Shown: positions 47,481-55,851 of the stretch, in pieces
Position numbering within the stretch: position 1 is the stretch's first letter
Layout of the letters: every line of letters begins with the position of its first letter
Assembly (NCBI RefSeq): GCF_002269125.1
Contig: NZ_NQKI01000014.1
Coordinates: 57,457-121,456, forward strand
Direction of reading: 5' to 3'
DNA: 64,000 nucleotides
Source of the DNA: Pseudomonas lundensis
GTDB lineage: Bacteria; Pseudomonadota; Gammaproteobacteria; Pseudomonadales; Pseudomonadaceae
The notes under the pieces: model-generated
The model's input: only the letters and a program-made list of their open reading frames with translations
Told to the model about the DNA's origin: nothing
Database searches by the model: none
Position numbers and translations under genes: made by a program

Positions 47481-48226
47481 TACTGCTGATTTCAGATTTG
47501 CATCTGGAAGAGGAGCGCCCGGACATTACCCGGGCGTTTCTGAATTTCCTGACCGGGCGCGCGCGCTCGGCTCAGGCGCTGTACATTTTGGGCGACTTTT
47601 TTGAAGCCTGGATCGGCGACGATGCAATGACGCCCTACCAGCGCTCGATTTGTGACGCACTGCGAGCCCTGAGCGATAGCGGTACCGACGTGTTTCTCAT
47701 GCATGGTAACCGTGACTTCTTATTAGGCCGGGCCTTTTGCAAAGCGGCCGGCTGCACCCTGCTTAAAGACCCTAGCGTTGTGGACTTTTACGGCGACCCC
47801 GTGCTCCTGATGCACGGCGACAGTCTTTGTACCCGCGACGAAGCTTACATGCGCTTGCGACGCTACCTGCGCAACCCTGTGACTTTGTGGGTTTTGCGGC
47901 ACTTGCCATTAAGCGTCCGCCATAAACTCGCACGGAAACTGCGCAGCGAAAGTCGCGCCCAAACCCGCATGAAAGCCAACGACATTGTCGACGTTACCCC
48001 TGAAGAAATTCCGCGGATCATGACCCAGTTTGGCGTGCACACCTTGATTCACGGCCACACTCATCGTCCGGCGATTCATAAATTGCAAATTGGTGAGCAG
48101 GCCGCCAAGCGGATTGTGCTCGGCGACTGGGACCGTCAAGGCTGGGTGTTGCAAGTGGATGAACAAGGGATGCAACTGGCCCCGTTCGATTTTCAGCTGA
48201 CATTGCCCTCCGCCACGACCCCCTGA
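47477..48226 (+). CDS. lpxH: UDP-2,3-diacylglucosamine diphosphatase
   Basis: 249-residue metallophosphoesterase making lipid X in lipid A synthesis. Metal ligands: [12 protein letters not shown] (Asp8, His10), [29 protein letters not shown] and HGHTHRP. The start is GTG at 47477, overlapping the ppiB stop by four bases; no ATG is available nearby. ppiB-lpxH is the usual Pseudomonas pair. Confidence 0.95.
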   Translation: MILLISDLHLEEERPDITRAFLNFLTGRARSAQALYILGDFFEAWIGDDAMTPYQRSICDALRALSDSGTDVFLMHGNRDFLLGRAFCKAAGCTLLKDPSVVDFYGDPVLLMHGDSLCTRDEAYMRLRRYLRNPVTLWVLRHLPLSVRHKLARKLRSESRAQTRMKANDIVDVTPEEIPRIMTQFGVHTLIHGHTHRPAIHKLQIGEQAAKRIVLGDWDRQGWVLQVDEQGMQLAPFDFQLTLPSATTP

Positions 48227-48333
48227 ACGAGCCCAGCCACCTCGACACGGCATTTACCGGGCATCACCAAAGGCTCAGACCCTGATAAGTCGCGGCCTTC
48301 GGCAATCCCGGAATGTGCTTTGGTACGTGCGCC

Positions 48334-49863
48334 TCAATGCCCGCTGGCCGCTGGGCCCGCCTTGGCAGCGAAGGGCGGTTTGGCCAGCCATACCAGCAGA
48401 ATCAAGCCCATGAAGATCCAGCCCATCATCGTGAAATAGTCCACGGTCGACAGCATATACGCCTGACTGGTCAGGATTTGATCCATCTGCGCGTAGGCCT
48501 TGGTACTGGCCCCTCCCAGATTTTCGAGGGTATGCCGGGTGATCGGATCGTACGTACTGATGCTTTCACTCATGTAAGCATGATGCTGATCTGCACGACG
48601 AATCCAGATCCATGTGGTCAATGAGGCTGCGAAACTCCCGCCCAATGTACGCAGGAATGTGGCCAGTCCTGCCCCGTCGGCAATTTGATGTGGCGGCAAA
48701 TCCGACATCAAAATGCTCAAGGTCGGCATAAAGAACAGCGCCACACCAATCCCCATGAACAGCTGCACCATCGCAATGTGCTGGAAATCCACCTCATTGG
48801 TGAACTCAGCGCGCATAAAGCAACTCAAGCCAATCGCCAAAAAAGCCAACCCCGCCAAAAGCCGCAAATCAAACTTATGCGCGTACTTGCCCACGAACGG
48901 GGACATCACGACAGGCAGGATACCGATGGGTGCAACGGCCAGGCCGGCCCAGGTTGCGGTGTAGCCCATTTGGGTTTGCAGCCATTGCGGCAGAATCAGG
49001 TTGATACCGAAGAAGCCGGCATACCCCAACACCAGCACGATTGTTCCGATACGGAAGTTGCGATGGGCGAACAGGCGAAGATTGACGATCGGGTGTTTGT
49101 CGGTCATTTCCCAAATCACGAAAGCCGCCAGCGCCACCACTGACAGGGCAGTGCCCATCAGAATAAAGCTGGATTCAAACCAGTCCAGATCATTGCCTTT
49201 GTCGAGCACAATTTGCAGGGCGCCCACCCCGATAATCAGCGTAATCAACCCCACATAATCCATAGGCTGACGCGTGATGACGACCGGACGCGCTTTCAGT
49301 TGCTGACGCACGACCATGACCGCGAAGATCCCGATCGGGATATTAATAAAGAAGATCCATGGCCAGCTGTAACTGTCCGTGATCCAGCCACCCAAAATCG
49401 GCCCGGCAATGGGCGCAACCACCGTGACCATCGCCAGCAATGCCAATGCCATCCCCCGTTTTGCGGGCGGGTAAACCGCGATCAGCAAAGTTTGCGTCAT
49501 GGGATATAAAGGCCCCGCCACCAACCCTTGCAGAACCCGAAAGCCCACCAGCTCAGGCATGGAGGTGGATATTCCGCACAAAAAAGACGCCAGCACGAAC
49601 AGAATCGTCGCCCACAGAAACAGTTTCACTTCTCCGAAACGTCGGCTCAGCCAACCGGTCAGTGGCAACGCAATCGCATTGCTGACAGCAAAAGATGTGA
49701 TAACCCACGTCCCCTGCTCCGAACTCACACCCAAGTTGCCGGAAATAGTGGGCAGCGCAACGTTGGCAATAGTGGTATCGAGCACTTGCATAAAGGTGGC
49801 CAGCGACAGACCAATAGTGGCAAGCAGCAGGCTGGGCGGCGTAAAAGACGCGTTTGTACTCAT
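48334..49863 (-). CDS. DHA2-family multidrug efflux permease (EmrB type)
   Basis: 509-residue major-facilitator proton antiporter with 14 predicted membrane helices. Motif C of drug antiporters is present near GPILGGWITDSYSWPWIFFINIP (about 150-172) and motif A near GWLSRRFGEVKLF. It would work with the adaptor and outer-membrane gene upstream to expel drugs or organic acids directly to the medium. Third structural gene of the MarR-OMF-adaptor-permease operon. Confidence 0.93.
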   Translation of the reverse strand: MSTNASFTPPSLLLATIGLSLATFMQVLDTTIANVALPTISGNLGVSSEQGTWVITSFAVSNAIALPLTGWLSRRFGEVKLFLWATILFVLASFLCGISTSMPELVGFRVLQGLVAGPLYPMTQTLLIAVYPPAKRGMALALLAMVTVVAPIAGPILGGWITDSYSWPWIFFINIPIGIFAVMVVRQQLKARPVVITRQPMDYVGLITLIIGVGALQIVLDKGNDLDWFESSFILMGTALSVVALAAFVIWEMTDKHPIVNLRLFAHRNFRIGTIVLVLGYAGFFGINLILPQWLQTQMGYTATWAGLAVAPIGILPVVMSPFVGKYAHKFDLRLLAGLAFLAIGLSCFMRAEFTNEVDFQHIAMVQLFMGIGVALFFMPTLSILMSDLPPHQIADGAGLATFLRTLGGSFAASLTTWIWIRRADQHHAYMSESISTYDPITRHTLENLGGASTKAYAQMDQILTSQAYMLSTVDYFTMMGWIFMGLILLVWLAKPPFAAKAGPAASGH

Positions 49864-49926
49864 CGCAAATCCTTTAAAACAGGGCGCGCAGCCCCGCAGC
49901 AGTGGCGGGACCAGTGGATTGGCGAA

Positions 49927-51132
49927 TCAACGCGCAGCAGCAGAATTGCCTACAGCAGCACTGTTACTGTCAATCAGCCGCGCGATCAGGGCTTCTGCAT
50001 CGGCCAGTTGTTTTTCGTACACATTGGTTGTGAACATGGCTTTTTGCGGTGGCTGTTGCGCCAGCACCGGGCCACTTTGATCGTGCAAATTCACATCCAC
50101 CACCATCGACAATCCCACCCGCAACGGATGCTCAGCCAGTTGATCGGCATTGATGTGAATGCGCACTGGCACGCGCTGGACAATTTTGATCCAGTTACCG
50201 GTAGCGTTTTGCGCGGGCAGTAAGGCGAACGCGCTGCCCGTCCCGGCACCGATGCTGTCGATAGAGCCGCTGTACTTCACCTCACTGCCGTAAATGTCCG
50301 ATTCGATCTCCACCGGCTGACCAATGCGCATGTTGTGCAACTGGGTTTCTTTGAAGTTGGCATCGATCCAAAGCTGATTCAGCGGAATAACCGCCATCAG
50401 CGCCGTACCCGGCTGAACTCGCTGACCCAACTGAACCGTGCGTTTCGCCACATAACCGGTCACCGGGGCGATCAGCGTGGTGCGCGCATGCTCCAGATAG
50501 GCTTGGCGCAGTTGCGCAGCGGCCGCGAGCACATCTGGATGGTTAGCGACTGCAGTGTTATCCACCAAGGCCGTGGTGGTATTTAACTGTTGCTCGGCAT
50601 TGCGCAACGCACTCAACGCCGAAGACAGATCGTCCCGCGCATGAGACAGCTCTTCCTGCGAAATGGCCCCCCCAGCCGCCAGACTTTTACGACGGTTATA
50701 GTTGTCCTGAGCTTTTTGCACCTCGGATTTTTGCGCCGCCACTTGAGCCTTCATGCCGCTCACATTGCTGAACAAACCCCGCACCTGACGCACTGTTCGC
50801 GCAAGATTGGCTTCAGCACTTTGCAGCCCGACTTGAGCATCGCTCGGGTCAAAATTGAGCAGCACCTGACCTTCGTGAACCAAGTCGCCATCATCGGCCC
50901 CAATGCTCACCACCGTACCAGTCACTAACGGCGTAATTTCAACCACGTTGCCATTGACGTATGCGTCATCAGTGCTTTCACTCCAGCGACCGTACAACTC
51001 GTGCCAGGCCCAGACGCCCAAGGTACCGAGTACGACCAGCAGCGCGAGGGCACCCAGCCAGCGTTTGCGTTTACGCGAGTTAGGCGCGTCTTCGTTGTGT
51101 TGTGTTTCATTCGGTGTTTGCACAGAAGCCAT
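49927..51132 (-). CDS. HlyD-family efflux adaptor (EmrA type)
   Basis: 401 residues. One membrane helix (WLGALALLVVLGTLGVWAWHEL, about 25-46), a lipoyl-like half-motif GTVVSIGADDGDLVHEGQVLLNFDP, a coiled-coil hairpin (about 90-200) and the second half ending in PVRIHIN. It links the inner-membrane permease to the outer-membrane channel. It lies 63 bases before the permease gene and 15 after the channel gene. Confidence 0.94.
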   Translation of the reverse strand: MASVQTPNETQHNEDAPNSRKRKRWLGALALLVVLGTLGVWAWHELYGRWSESTDDAYVNGNVVEITPLVTGTVVSIGADDGDLVHEGQVLLNFDPSDAQVGLQSAEANLARTVRQVRGLFSNVSGMKAQVAAQKSEVQKAQDNYNRRKSLAAGGAISQEELSHARDDLSSALSALRNAEQQLNTTTALVDNTAVANHPDVLAAAAQLRQAYLEHARTTLIAPVTGYVAKRTVQLGQRVQPGTALMAVIPLNQLWIDANFKETQLHNMRIGQPVEIESDIYGSEVKYSGSIDSIGAGTGSAFALLPAQNATGNWIKIVQRVPVRIHINADQLAEHPLRVGLSMVVDVNLHDQSGPVLAQQPPQKAMFTTNVYEKQLADAEALIARLIDSNSAAVGNSAAAR

Positions 51133-51147
51133 GACGAGTACCTGAAA

Positions 51148-52617
51148 TTATTCTGCCAGCGAGGCTTGGGAGGGAACGGCCAACGCCGTGTGAGCGGGCT
51201 CGAAGCCGCCGCCCAAGGCCTGCATCAATTGAATCGAGAAGTCGATCTGTTGCGCATTCAAGTCAGCCAACTGGCGTTGGGCCTGAAGCAGTTGCTGTTC
51301 AATGCTCAGCACGTCCAGATAATTACCGACACCCGAGCCATAACGTTGCAATACCGTGTTGTAGGAGTCCTGCGCGATATCGGCTGCACGCTGTTGAGCC
51401 GTAATCTGATGGCCCGTCGCCGCCAATTGCCCGAGGGTGTCGCTGATTTCACCGAGAGCGCCCACCACTGTTTTGTTGTATTGCGCCACTGCCAAATCGT
51501 AACGGGCATCTTCTGCATCCAGCCCGGCGCGTAAACGCCCGCCATCAAAAATCGGCAGCGACAGCGCTGGCGCAATGTTGAAGAAGCGACTGGCCGACCC
51601 GAATAAAGCATCCCCCAGTAATGATTCGGTGCCTGCGACGGCCGTCAAATTCAGATTGGGATAGAAACGGGTTTTAGCTGCTGCAATGTTTTTGCTGGCC
51701 GCTTCAACACGCCAGCGCGCTGCGACCACGTCTGGCCGACGCCCCAGCAAGTCGGCTGGCAATGTACTGGGCAACGCCACGGCGCTCGGCGCCAGAACAT
51801 TGGGCCGCGTGATTTCATCACCGCGATCCGGCCCCTTGCCAAGCAGCACTGCGAGCGTAATACGCGCCGAATTGAGCTGTTTCTCAGCGTCGATCAGTTG
51901 CTCTTGAGCAGTGGCCTCAAGGCTTTCGGTTTGCTGAAACTGGTAATGGCTGTCGATACCTGAAGCCAAGCGACGCTTGCTCAGGTCCAGCATCTTTCGT
52001 GTGCGTTGCAGATCCTCTTGTGAAAGATCACGCACTCGGAAGGCATGTCCCAAATTGCTGTAAGCGCGCGCCACATCGCCCGCCAGCGTCAGACGCGCAG
52101 CCTGGCCATCCACTTCCGCTGCACGCGCTTCGCCCAACGCAGCTTCCCACGCATCGCGCTGGCCGCCCCACAAGTCAAAGGTGTAATTGAAGGTCAGATT
52201 AAGGTCACGTTCAGTGCTGTAACGCCCACCCTGCCCGCTGGGATCTTGCGATCGCGACAGGCGCGAGCGTGTGACATCTCCATTAGCGTCCAGCGTTGGC
52301 ATCCGCGCCGCATTGGCCGAACTGGCGGCTGCCGTGGCCTGACGGATGCGGGCGCTGGCCACTTGCATATCCGGACTGTCACGCAAGGCTTGCGTAACCA
52401 TGCGGTTGAGTTGCTGATCGCCCAACCGCGCCCACCATTGCTTCTCGGGCCAGGCGGCCGGAGTGACGTTGGCGCCCTTGAAAGATTGACCGGGTTTCAA
52501 TTGATCGGCTTCAAGGCTGAGGCCTTGAGGGGTTAGCCCGTGGTCATTGGCACAGCCGGCCAACACCATTGACGCAAATACCAGGCTCAAGCCTGTACGC
52601 AAGGTTTTGTTGCTCAT
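51148..52617 (-). CDS. Outer-membrane efflux channel (NodT/OprM family lipoprotein)
   Basis: 489 residues. Lipoprotein signal ending VLAGC (Cys22), then two outer-membrane-factor repeats, the second containing RRPDVVAARWRVEAASKNI, the family motif, near 295. Two beta-barrel and helical halves are complete. The start overlaps the MarR gene's stop by four bases, so regulator and channel are translationally coupled. Confidence 0.94.
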   Translation of the reverse strand: MSNKTLRTGLSLVFASMVLAGCANDHGLTPQGLSLEADQLKPGQSFKGANVTPAAWPEKQWWARLGDQQLNRMVTQALRDSPDMQVASARIRQATAAASSANAARMPTLDANGDVTRSRLSRSQDPSGQGGRYSTERDLNLTFNYTFDLWGGQRDAWEAALGEARAAEVDGQAARLTLAGDVARAYSNLGHAFRVRDLSQEDLQRTRKMLDLSKRRLASGIDSHYQFQQTESLEATAQEQLIDAEKQLNSARITLAVLLGKGPDRGDEITRPNVLAPSAVALPSTLPADLLGRRPDVVAARWRVEAASKNIAAAKTRFYPNLNLTAVAGTESLLGDALFGSASRFFNIAPALSLPIFDGGRLRAGLDAEDARYDLAVAQYNKTVVGALGEISDTLGQLAATGHQITAQQRAADIAQDSYNTVLQRYGSGVGNYLDVLSIEQQLLQAQRQLADLNAQQIDFSIQLMQALGGGFEPAHTALAVPSQASLAE

Positions 52618-53087
52618 TTTTCACCCAGGCGCTGCACCGTGATCGCGTCACCGGCTGCGAGCAATATTTTTTTCAGGATATGTTCAAGGCTTTGTAATTC
52701 TTGCGGGGTTATCGCGCCTGCCAACTGATTCATGGCAGCTGCGCCGATGGTCGGAAGTTGATCGGCCAGTGCCTGCCCCTCGCCTGTAAGCACCAGGCGC
52801 ACCTGACGCCTGTCCGCATCTGAGCGCTGACGCACCAACAGATTTTTTTGCTCAAGGCGATCGAGCATCCGGGTCATCGAACCGCTGTCGATACACAAGT
52901 GCCGACAAAGCTCAGCCGGGGTATCCACCTCAAACTGCGCCATGATGATTAGTACTTTGAACTGCGCAGCCGTGATGCCATACGGCTCCATGTGCGTGTC
53001 AATGATGCGGTCCTTGAGCAACGCAGCGCGACCAAGGAGCAAACCCAAGGTGCAGTTTTGAAAGTTATCGGGGGAGAAATGCTTCAT
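52614..53087 (-). CDS. MarR-family regulator of the efflux operon
   Basis: 157-residue winged-helix repressor, EmrR/MprA-like. Recognition region TPAELCRHLCIDSGSMTRMLDRLEQKNLLVRQRSDADRRQVRLVLT (about 60-105). It is the first gene of the operon and would repress it until a phenolic or drug ligand binds. A dyad upstream (53102-53134) is the likely operator. Confidence 0.93.
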   Translation of the reverse strand: MKHFSPDNFQNCTLGLLLGRAALLKDRIIDTHMEPYGITAAQFKVLIIMAQFEVDTPAELCRHLCIDSGSMTRMLDRLEQKNLLVRQRSDADRRQVRLVLTGEGQALADQLPTIGAAAMNQLAGAITPQELQSLEHILKKILLAAGDAITVQRLGEK

Positions 53088-53101
53088 CGGCCACCAGGAA
53101 G

Positions 53102-53134
53102 CTGCTTAAGCAGTAATGTTTCAAAATATTACTG
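53102..53134. promoter_or_regulatory. Candidate MarR operator
   Basis: CTGCTTAAGCAG (53102-53113) is a perfect palindrome, and CAGTAAT (53111-53117) faces ATTACTG (53128-53134) across 10 bases. Both lie 15-47 bases before the MarR start, where they would cover its promoter. Confidence 0.5.
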
Positions 53135-53239
53135 TCTAGGCAGCTAATGTCAAGGCGATAAATAGCCAGCTATCTATTTGAACCCATGTAGACCGCGTCA
53201 CGAGGTTCGCCTGATAGCGCTAAGCATGGGCCATGCAAT

Positions 53240-53280
53240 AAAAAAGCAGACGCTGACGCAAGGTATGCCTGCGTCAGCGA
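53240..53280 (-). terminator. miaE terminator
   Basis: CGCTGACGCA (53251-53260) and TGCGTCAGCG (53270-53279); the minus strand continues TCTGCTTTTTT. Confidence 0.85.
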
Positions 53281-53284
53281 TAAG

Positions 53285-53893
53285 CTACGCCTGAGCCGGC
53301 ACGCCACTGTGGAAGCGAAACTCAACGTCTGGGCTTTCAATAAGCGCTTGCTCGGCGACGCGCACGCGCTCAATTACCTGAGCAATGTCCTTGGCGTCAC
53401 CGTATTGATAGGCCAATTTCAAATAACTCTGAAAATGCCGCGCTTCGCTTTTAAGCAATCCGAAATAGAACGTGCCCAGTTCTTCGTCCAGATGCGGCAC
53501 CAGCGCCTCGAAGCGCTCACAACTGCGCGCCTCGATAAACGCCCCGACCACCAGCGTGTCCACCAGCTTTACGGGCTCATGGTTACGGACCACTTTGCGC
53601 AAACCAGAAGCGTAGCGCCCTGCTGACAACTGGCGAAGTTCGATTTTGCGCTTTTTCATCAAACGCATGACCTGCTCGTGGTGCACCAGCTCTTCACGGG
53701 CCAGGCGCGACATCATATTGATCAGGTCAACATGGGAGTGATATTTGGCAATCAGGCTCAGCGCCGTGCTGGCAGCCTTGAACTCACAGTTTTTGTGATC
53801 GATGAGCAGGGTTTCCTGATCGGCCAGCGCTGCCGTGATCCAGCCATCAGGCGTTCGGCAACCAAGAAACTCGTTAATTTCAGGAAGAATCAC
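53285..53893 (-). CDS. miaE: tRNA 2-methylthio-N6-isopentenyladenosine-37 hydroxylase
   Basis: 202-residue di-iron hydroxylase of the ferritin-like group that hydroxylates ms2i6A37 to ms2io6A37 in tRNAs reading U-starting codons. Iron ligands lie in KNCEFKAASTA, REELVHHEQVM (Glu and ExxH) and IEARSCERF. The GTG at 53893 is chosen because a GGGGG ribosome site precedes it and the length then fits the family; an ATG 30 codons upstream exists. Confidence 0.9.
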   Translation of the reverse strand: MILPEINEFLGCRTPDGWITAALADQETLLIDHKNCEFKAASTALSLIAKYHSHVDLINMMSRLAREELVHHEQVMRLMKKRKIELRQLSAGRYASGLRKVVRNHEPVKLVDTLVVGAFIEARSCERFEALVPHLDEELGTFYFGLLKSEARHFQSYLKLAYQYGDAKDIAQVIERVRVAEQALIESPDVEFRFHSGVPAQA

Positions 53894-54029
53894 GCGAACG
53901 CCCCCGATATAAGAAGGTTGCGCGACGAGTCGACAGTAGGCAGAAAAGTGACAGGCATGGGGCTCACACAGCTGGAGTGACAAAGCCGCCGATTATACGG
54001 GGCGCACAGCACAGCACCAGCCTGACGGA

Positions 54030-54043
54030 TTGATATGCATCAA
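54030..54043 (+). promoter_or_regulatory. Anr (FNR-type) box
   Basis: TTGATATGCATCAA is a perfect TTGAT-N4-ATCAA site. A TATAGT -10 box at 54066-54071 puts its centre near -41.5, the class II activating position, in front of the universal stress gene. Confidence 0.85.
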
Positions 54044-54104
54044 GGCGCGGGCAACCCGTGAGCAACTATAGTGGTTGCACTCAATCCTCCATGGAGCCTC
54101 TACC

Positions 54105-54968
54105 ATGCAAAAGATCAACAAGCTGCTGGTGGTGATCGAACCCGAGTTAATGGAAAGCCTTGCCCTCAAACGCGCCAAACAAATCGCTGAAAAGACCAAG
54201 GCCGCCCTGCACCTCTTGATTTGCGACAAAGAGGATAAACACGCGGCATTGCTCAGCGTGCTCGAGAATGCATTAAGGGCACAAGGCGTTGTTACCACCA
54301 GCGAACGGTCCTGGCATGAGAGCAAGCACCAGACCATCATTCGTGTGCAGCAGGCTGAAAATTGCGGGCTGGTGATCAAGCAGCACATTCCCGACAACCC
54401 CTTGAAAAAGCTCTTGCTCACACCCGAAGACTGGAAGCTGCTGCGCTTTTGCCCAGCCCCGGTATTGCTGGCTAAAAGTGCGGGGCACTGGGAGAACGGT
54501 GTCGTACTGACCGCCGTCGACGTGGGTAATGACGATGCCGATCATAGGGAGCTGCACCAGAGCATTGTTGACGCTGGTATTGAGATCGCCAGCCTGGTTA
54601 AAGGCCAGCTTCATGTGGTCAGCGCTTACCCGGCCCCCATGCTGGCCGCTGTAGAAGCCGCTTACCCCATTGAGACTGAATACGAAGCGAAGTATCGCCA
54701 GGCGTGCGAAGCGCTCATGGCGCATAACCCCATTGACAGCAAGTGCTTTCATGTCGAAGAGGGTCCGGCCGATGTGATTATTCCTAGGGTCGCCGGCGAG
54801 CTACACGCTGCTGTGACAGTTATGGGCACCGTGGCGCGCACAGGCTTTTCGGGTGCGCTGATCGGTAACACCGCAGAAGTCGTCATCGACAAGCTCAACA
54901 GTGACATTTTGGTGCTCAAACCTGAAGAAATGACGCGTCATCTGGAGAAATTGGCGTCCGGAGGTTGA
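54105..54968 (+). CDS. Universal stress protein (UspE-like, two Usp domains)
   Basis: 287 residues, two tandem Usp domains (about 5-135 and 140-285). The second ends with VMGTVARTGFSGALIGNTAEVVIDKLNSDILVLKP, the nucleotide-binding pattern G-x2-G-x9-G(S/N). Usp proteins of this kind support survival under energy starvation without oxygen in P. aeruginosa. The Anr box upstream fits that role. GGAG lies nine bases before the ATG at 54105. Confidence 0.93.
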   Translation: MQKINKLLVVIEPELMESLALKRAKQIAEKTKAALHLLICDKEDKHAALLSVLENALRAQGVVTTSERSWHESKHQTIIRVQQAENCGLVIKQHIPDNPLKKLLLTPEDWKLLRFCPAPVLLAKSAGHWENGVVLTAVDVGNDDADHRELHQSIVDAGIEIASLVKGQLHVVSAYPAPMLAAVEAAYPIETEYEAKYRQACEALMAHNPIDSKCFHVEEGPADVIIPRVAGELHAAVTVMGTVARTGFSGALIGNTAEVVIDKLNSDILVLKPEEMTRHLEKLASGG

Positions 54969-54975
54969 TCCTTCA

Positions 54976-55446
54976 TCAATTGCCCAATGCATCTTTTAAG
55001 AAACTGGGGGCGATGTAACGCTGATAGTGAGCTTCAGACAGCAGGAAAAACTCCCGATCAATGGCATCACGCAGTTCGGGCAAATTCCAGTCGCGAAACT
55101 CGGGCAACAGGACCATCCCGTACGCTTCCAGCTGATTGATCACCCGCGCCCCGCGGGCAATCAGCTGGTAGGCCCAGCAATATTCGGACTGATGGGGCAC
55201 AAATCGAATTTGCCGCGCCAGCAACTGGCCACGCAGCTTTTCGGGATCAAATATTTCAACCTTGCCCGCCATCACCTGCACGAGCAACTGCTCCAGACGC
55301 ATCCACACTGCGCGTTTTTCGTCATCGTTGTAACCGTTCCAGTGGATCACTTCATGATGGAAGCGCTTGCATCCACGGCACACCAGGTCGCCGTAAACCG
55401 TCGAACACAGGCCGATGCAGGGAGTCTTGATGGTTTGGTTGGGCAT
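54976..55446 (-). CDS. DUF1289-domain protein
   Basis: 156 residues. The N-terminal Cys motif TPCIGLCSTVYGDLVCRGCKR (four Cys, residues 9-28 region) is the DUF1289 signature and may bind iron-sulfur or zinc; the rest is helical and conserved among pseudomonads. Function unknown. The start at 55446 (MPNQTIK) is preferred over one five codons earlier. Convergent with the universal stress gene. Confidence 0.82.
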   Translation of the reverse strand: MPNQTIKTPCIGLCSTVYGDLVCRGCKRFHHEVIHWNGYNDDEKRAVWMRLEQLLVQVMAGKVEIFDPEKLRGQLLARQIRFVPHQSEYCWAYQLIARGARVINQLEAYGMVLLPEFRDWNLPELRDAIDREFFLLSEAHYQRYIAPSFLKDALGN

Positions 55447-55593
55447 GGCGAAATAGAGCACTGCAGAGCGAAACAGGCGGGCATGTTAGCCCTTTGTCTA
55501 ACGCAGATCACCCCTCAACCTTCAGGGGTTAACTTACCTTTACCAAGTTTTTCCCGTAGAATCGGCCTGCCTTTTAAGGCGCCAATGTCCGTT

Positions 55594-55731
55594 AGAAGCT
55601 GTTTTCAAAGCGTCACGAGCACAGTTGATCCTGAAGAACGGTGTTGGTGATGGGTACTTGCCAGGCAACTGCCCGCACCAACATGCACCATCCCTCCGTT
55701 CAGAAGGCGTAAAACTTTGAAAACAGCTTCT
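55594..55731. mobile_element. 138-bp element with 17-bp terminal inverted repeats (MITE-like)
   Basis: AGAAGCTGTTTTCAAAG (55594-55610) and its exact reverse complement (55715-55731) bound 104 bases. GTT flanks each end (55591-55593 and 55732-55734), a possible 3-bp target duplication. The inside is also partly self-complementary (CTGAA-ACGG and CCGTTCAG near both ends; TTGGTG and CACCAA). No reading frame. It looks like a non-autonomous transposon, sitting in the acnB leader region. I do not know the parent transposase. Confidence 0.65.
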
Positions 55732-55851
55732 GTTGGGAATCTCTGTAACTCTGGCTAAGCGGCTCATAAAGCCCCGCAGCGCATGAGTGTCTTGCATTCC
55801 TGGATGAGCGTCCCGGACACCCATTTGGGACCAATGATGAGGGTAATAACT

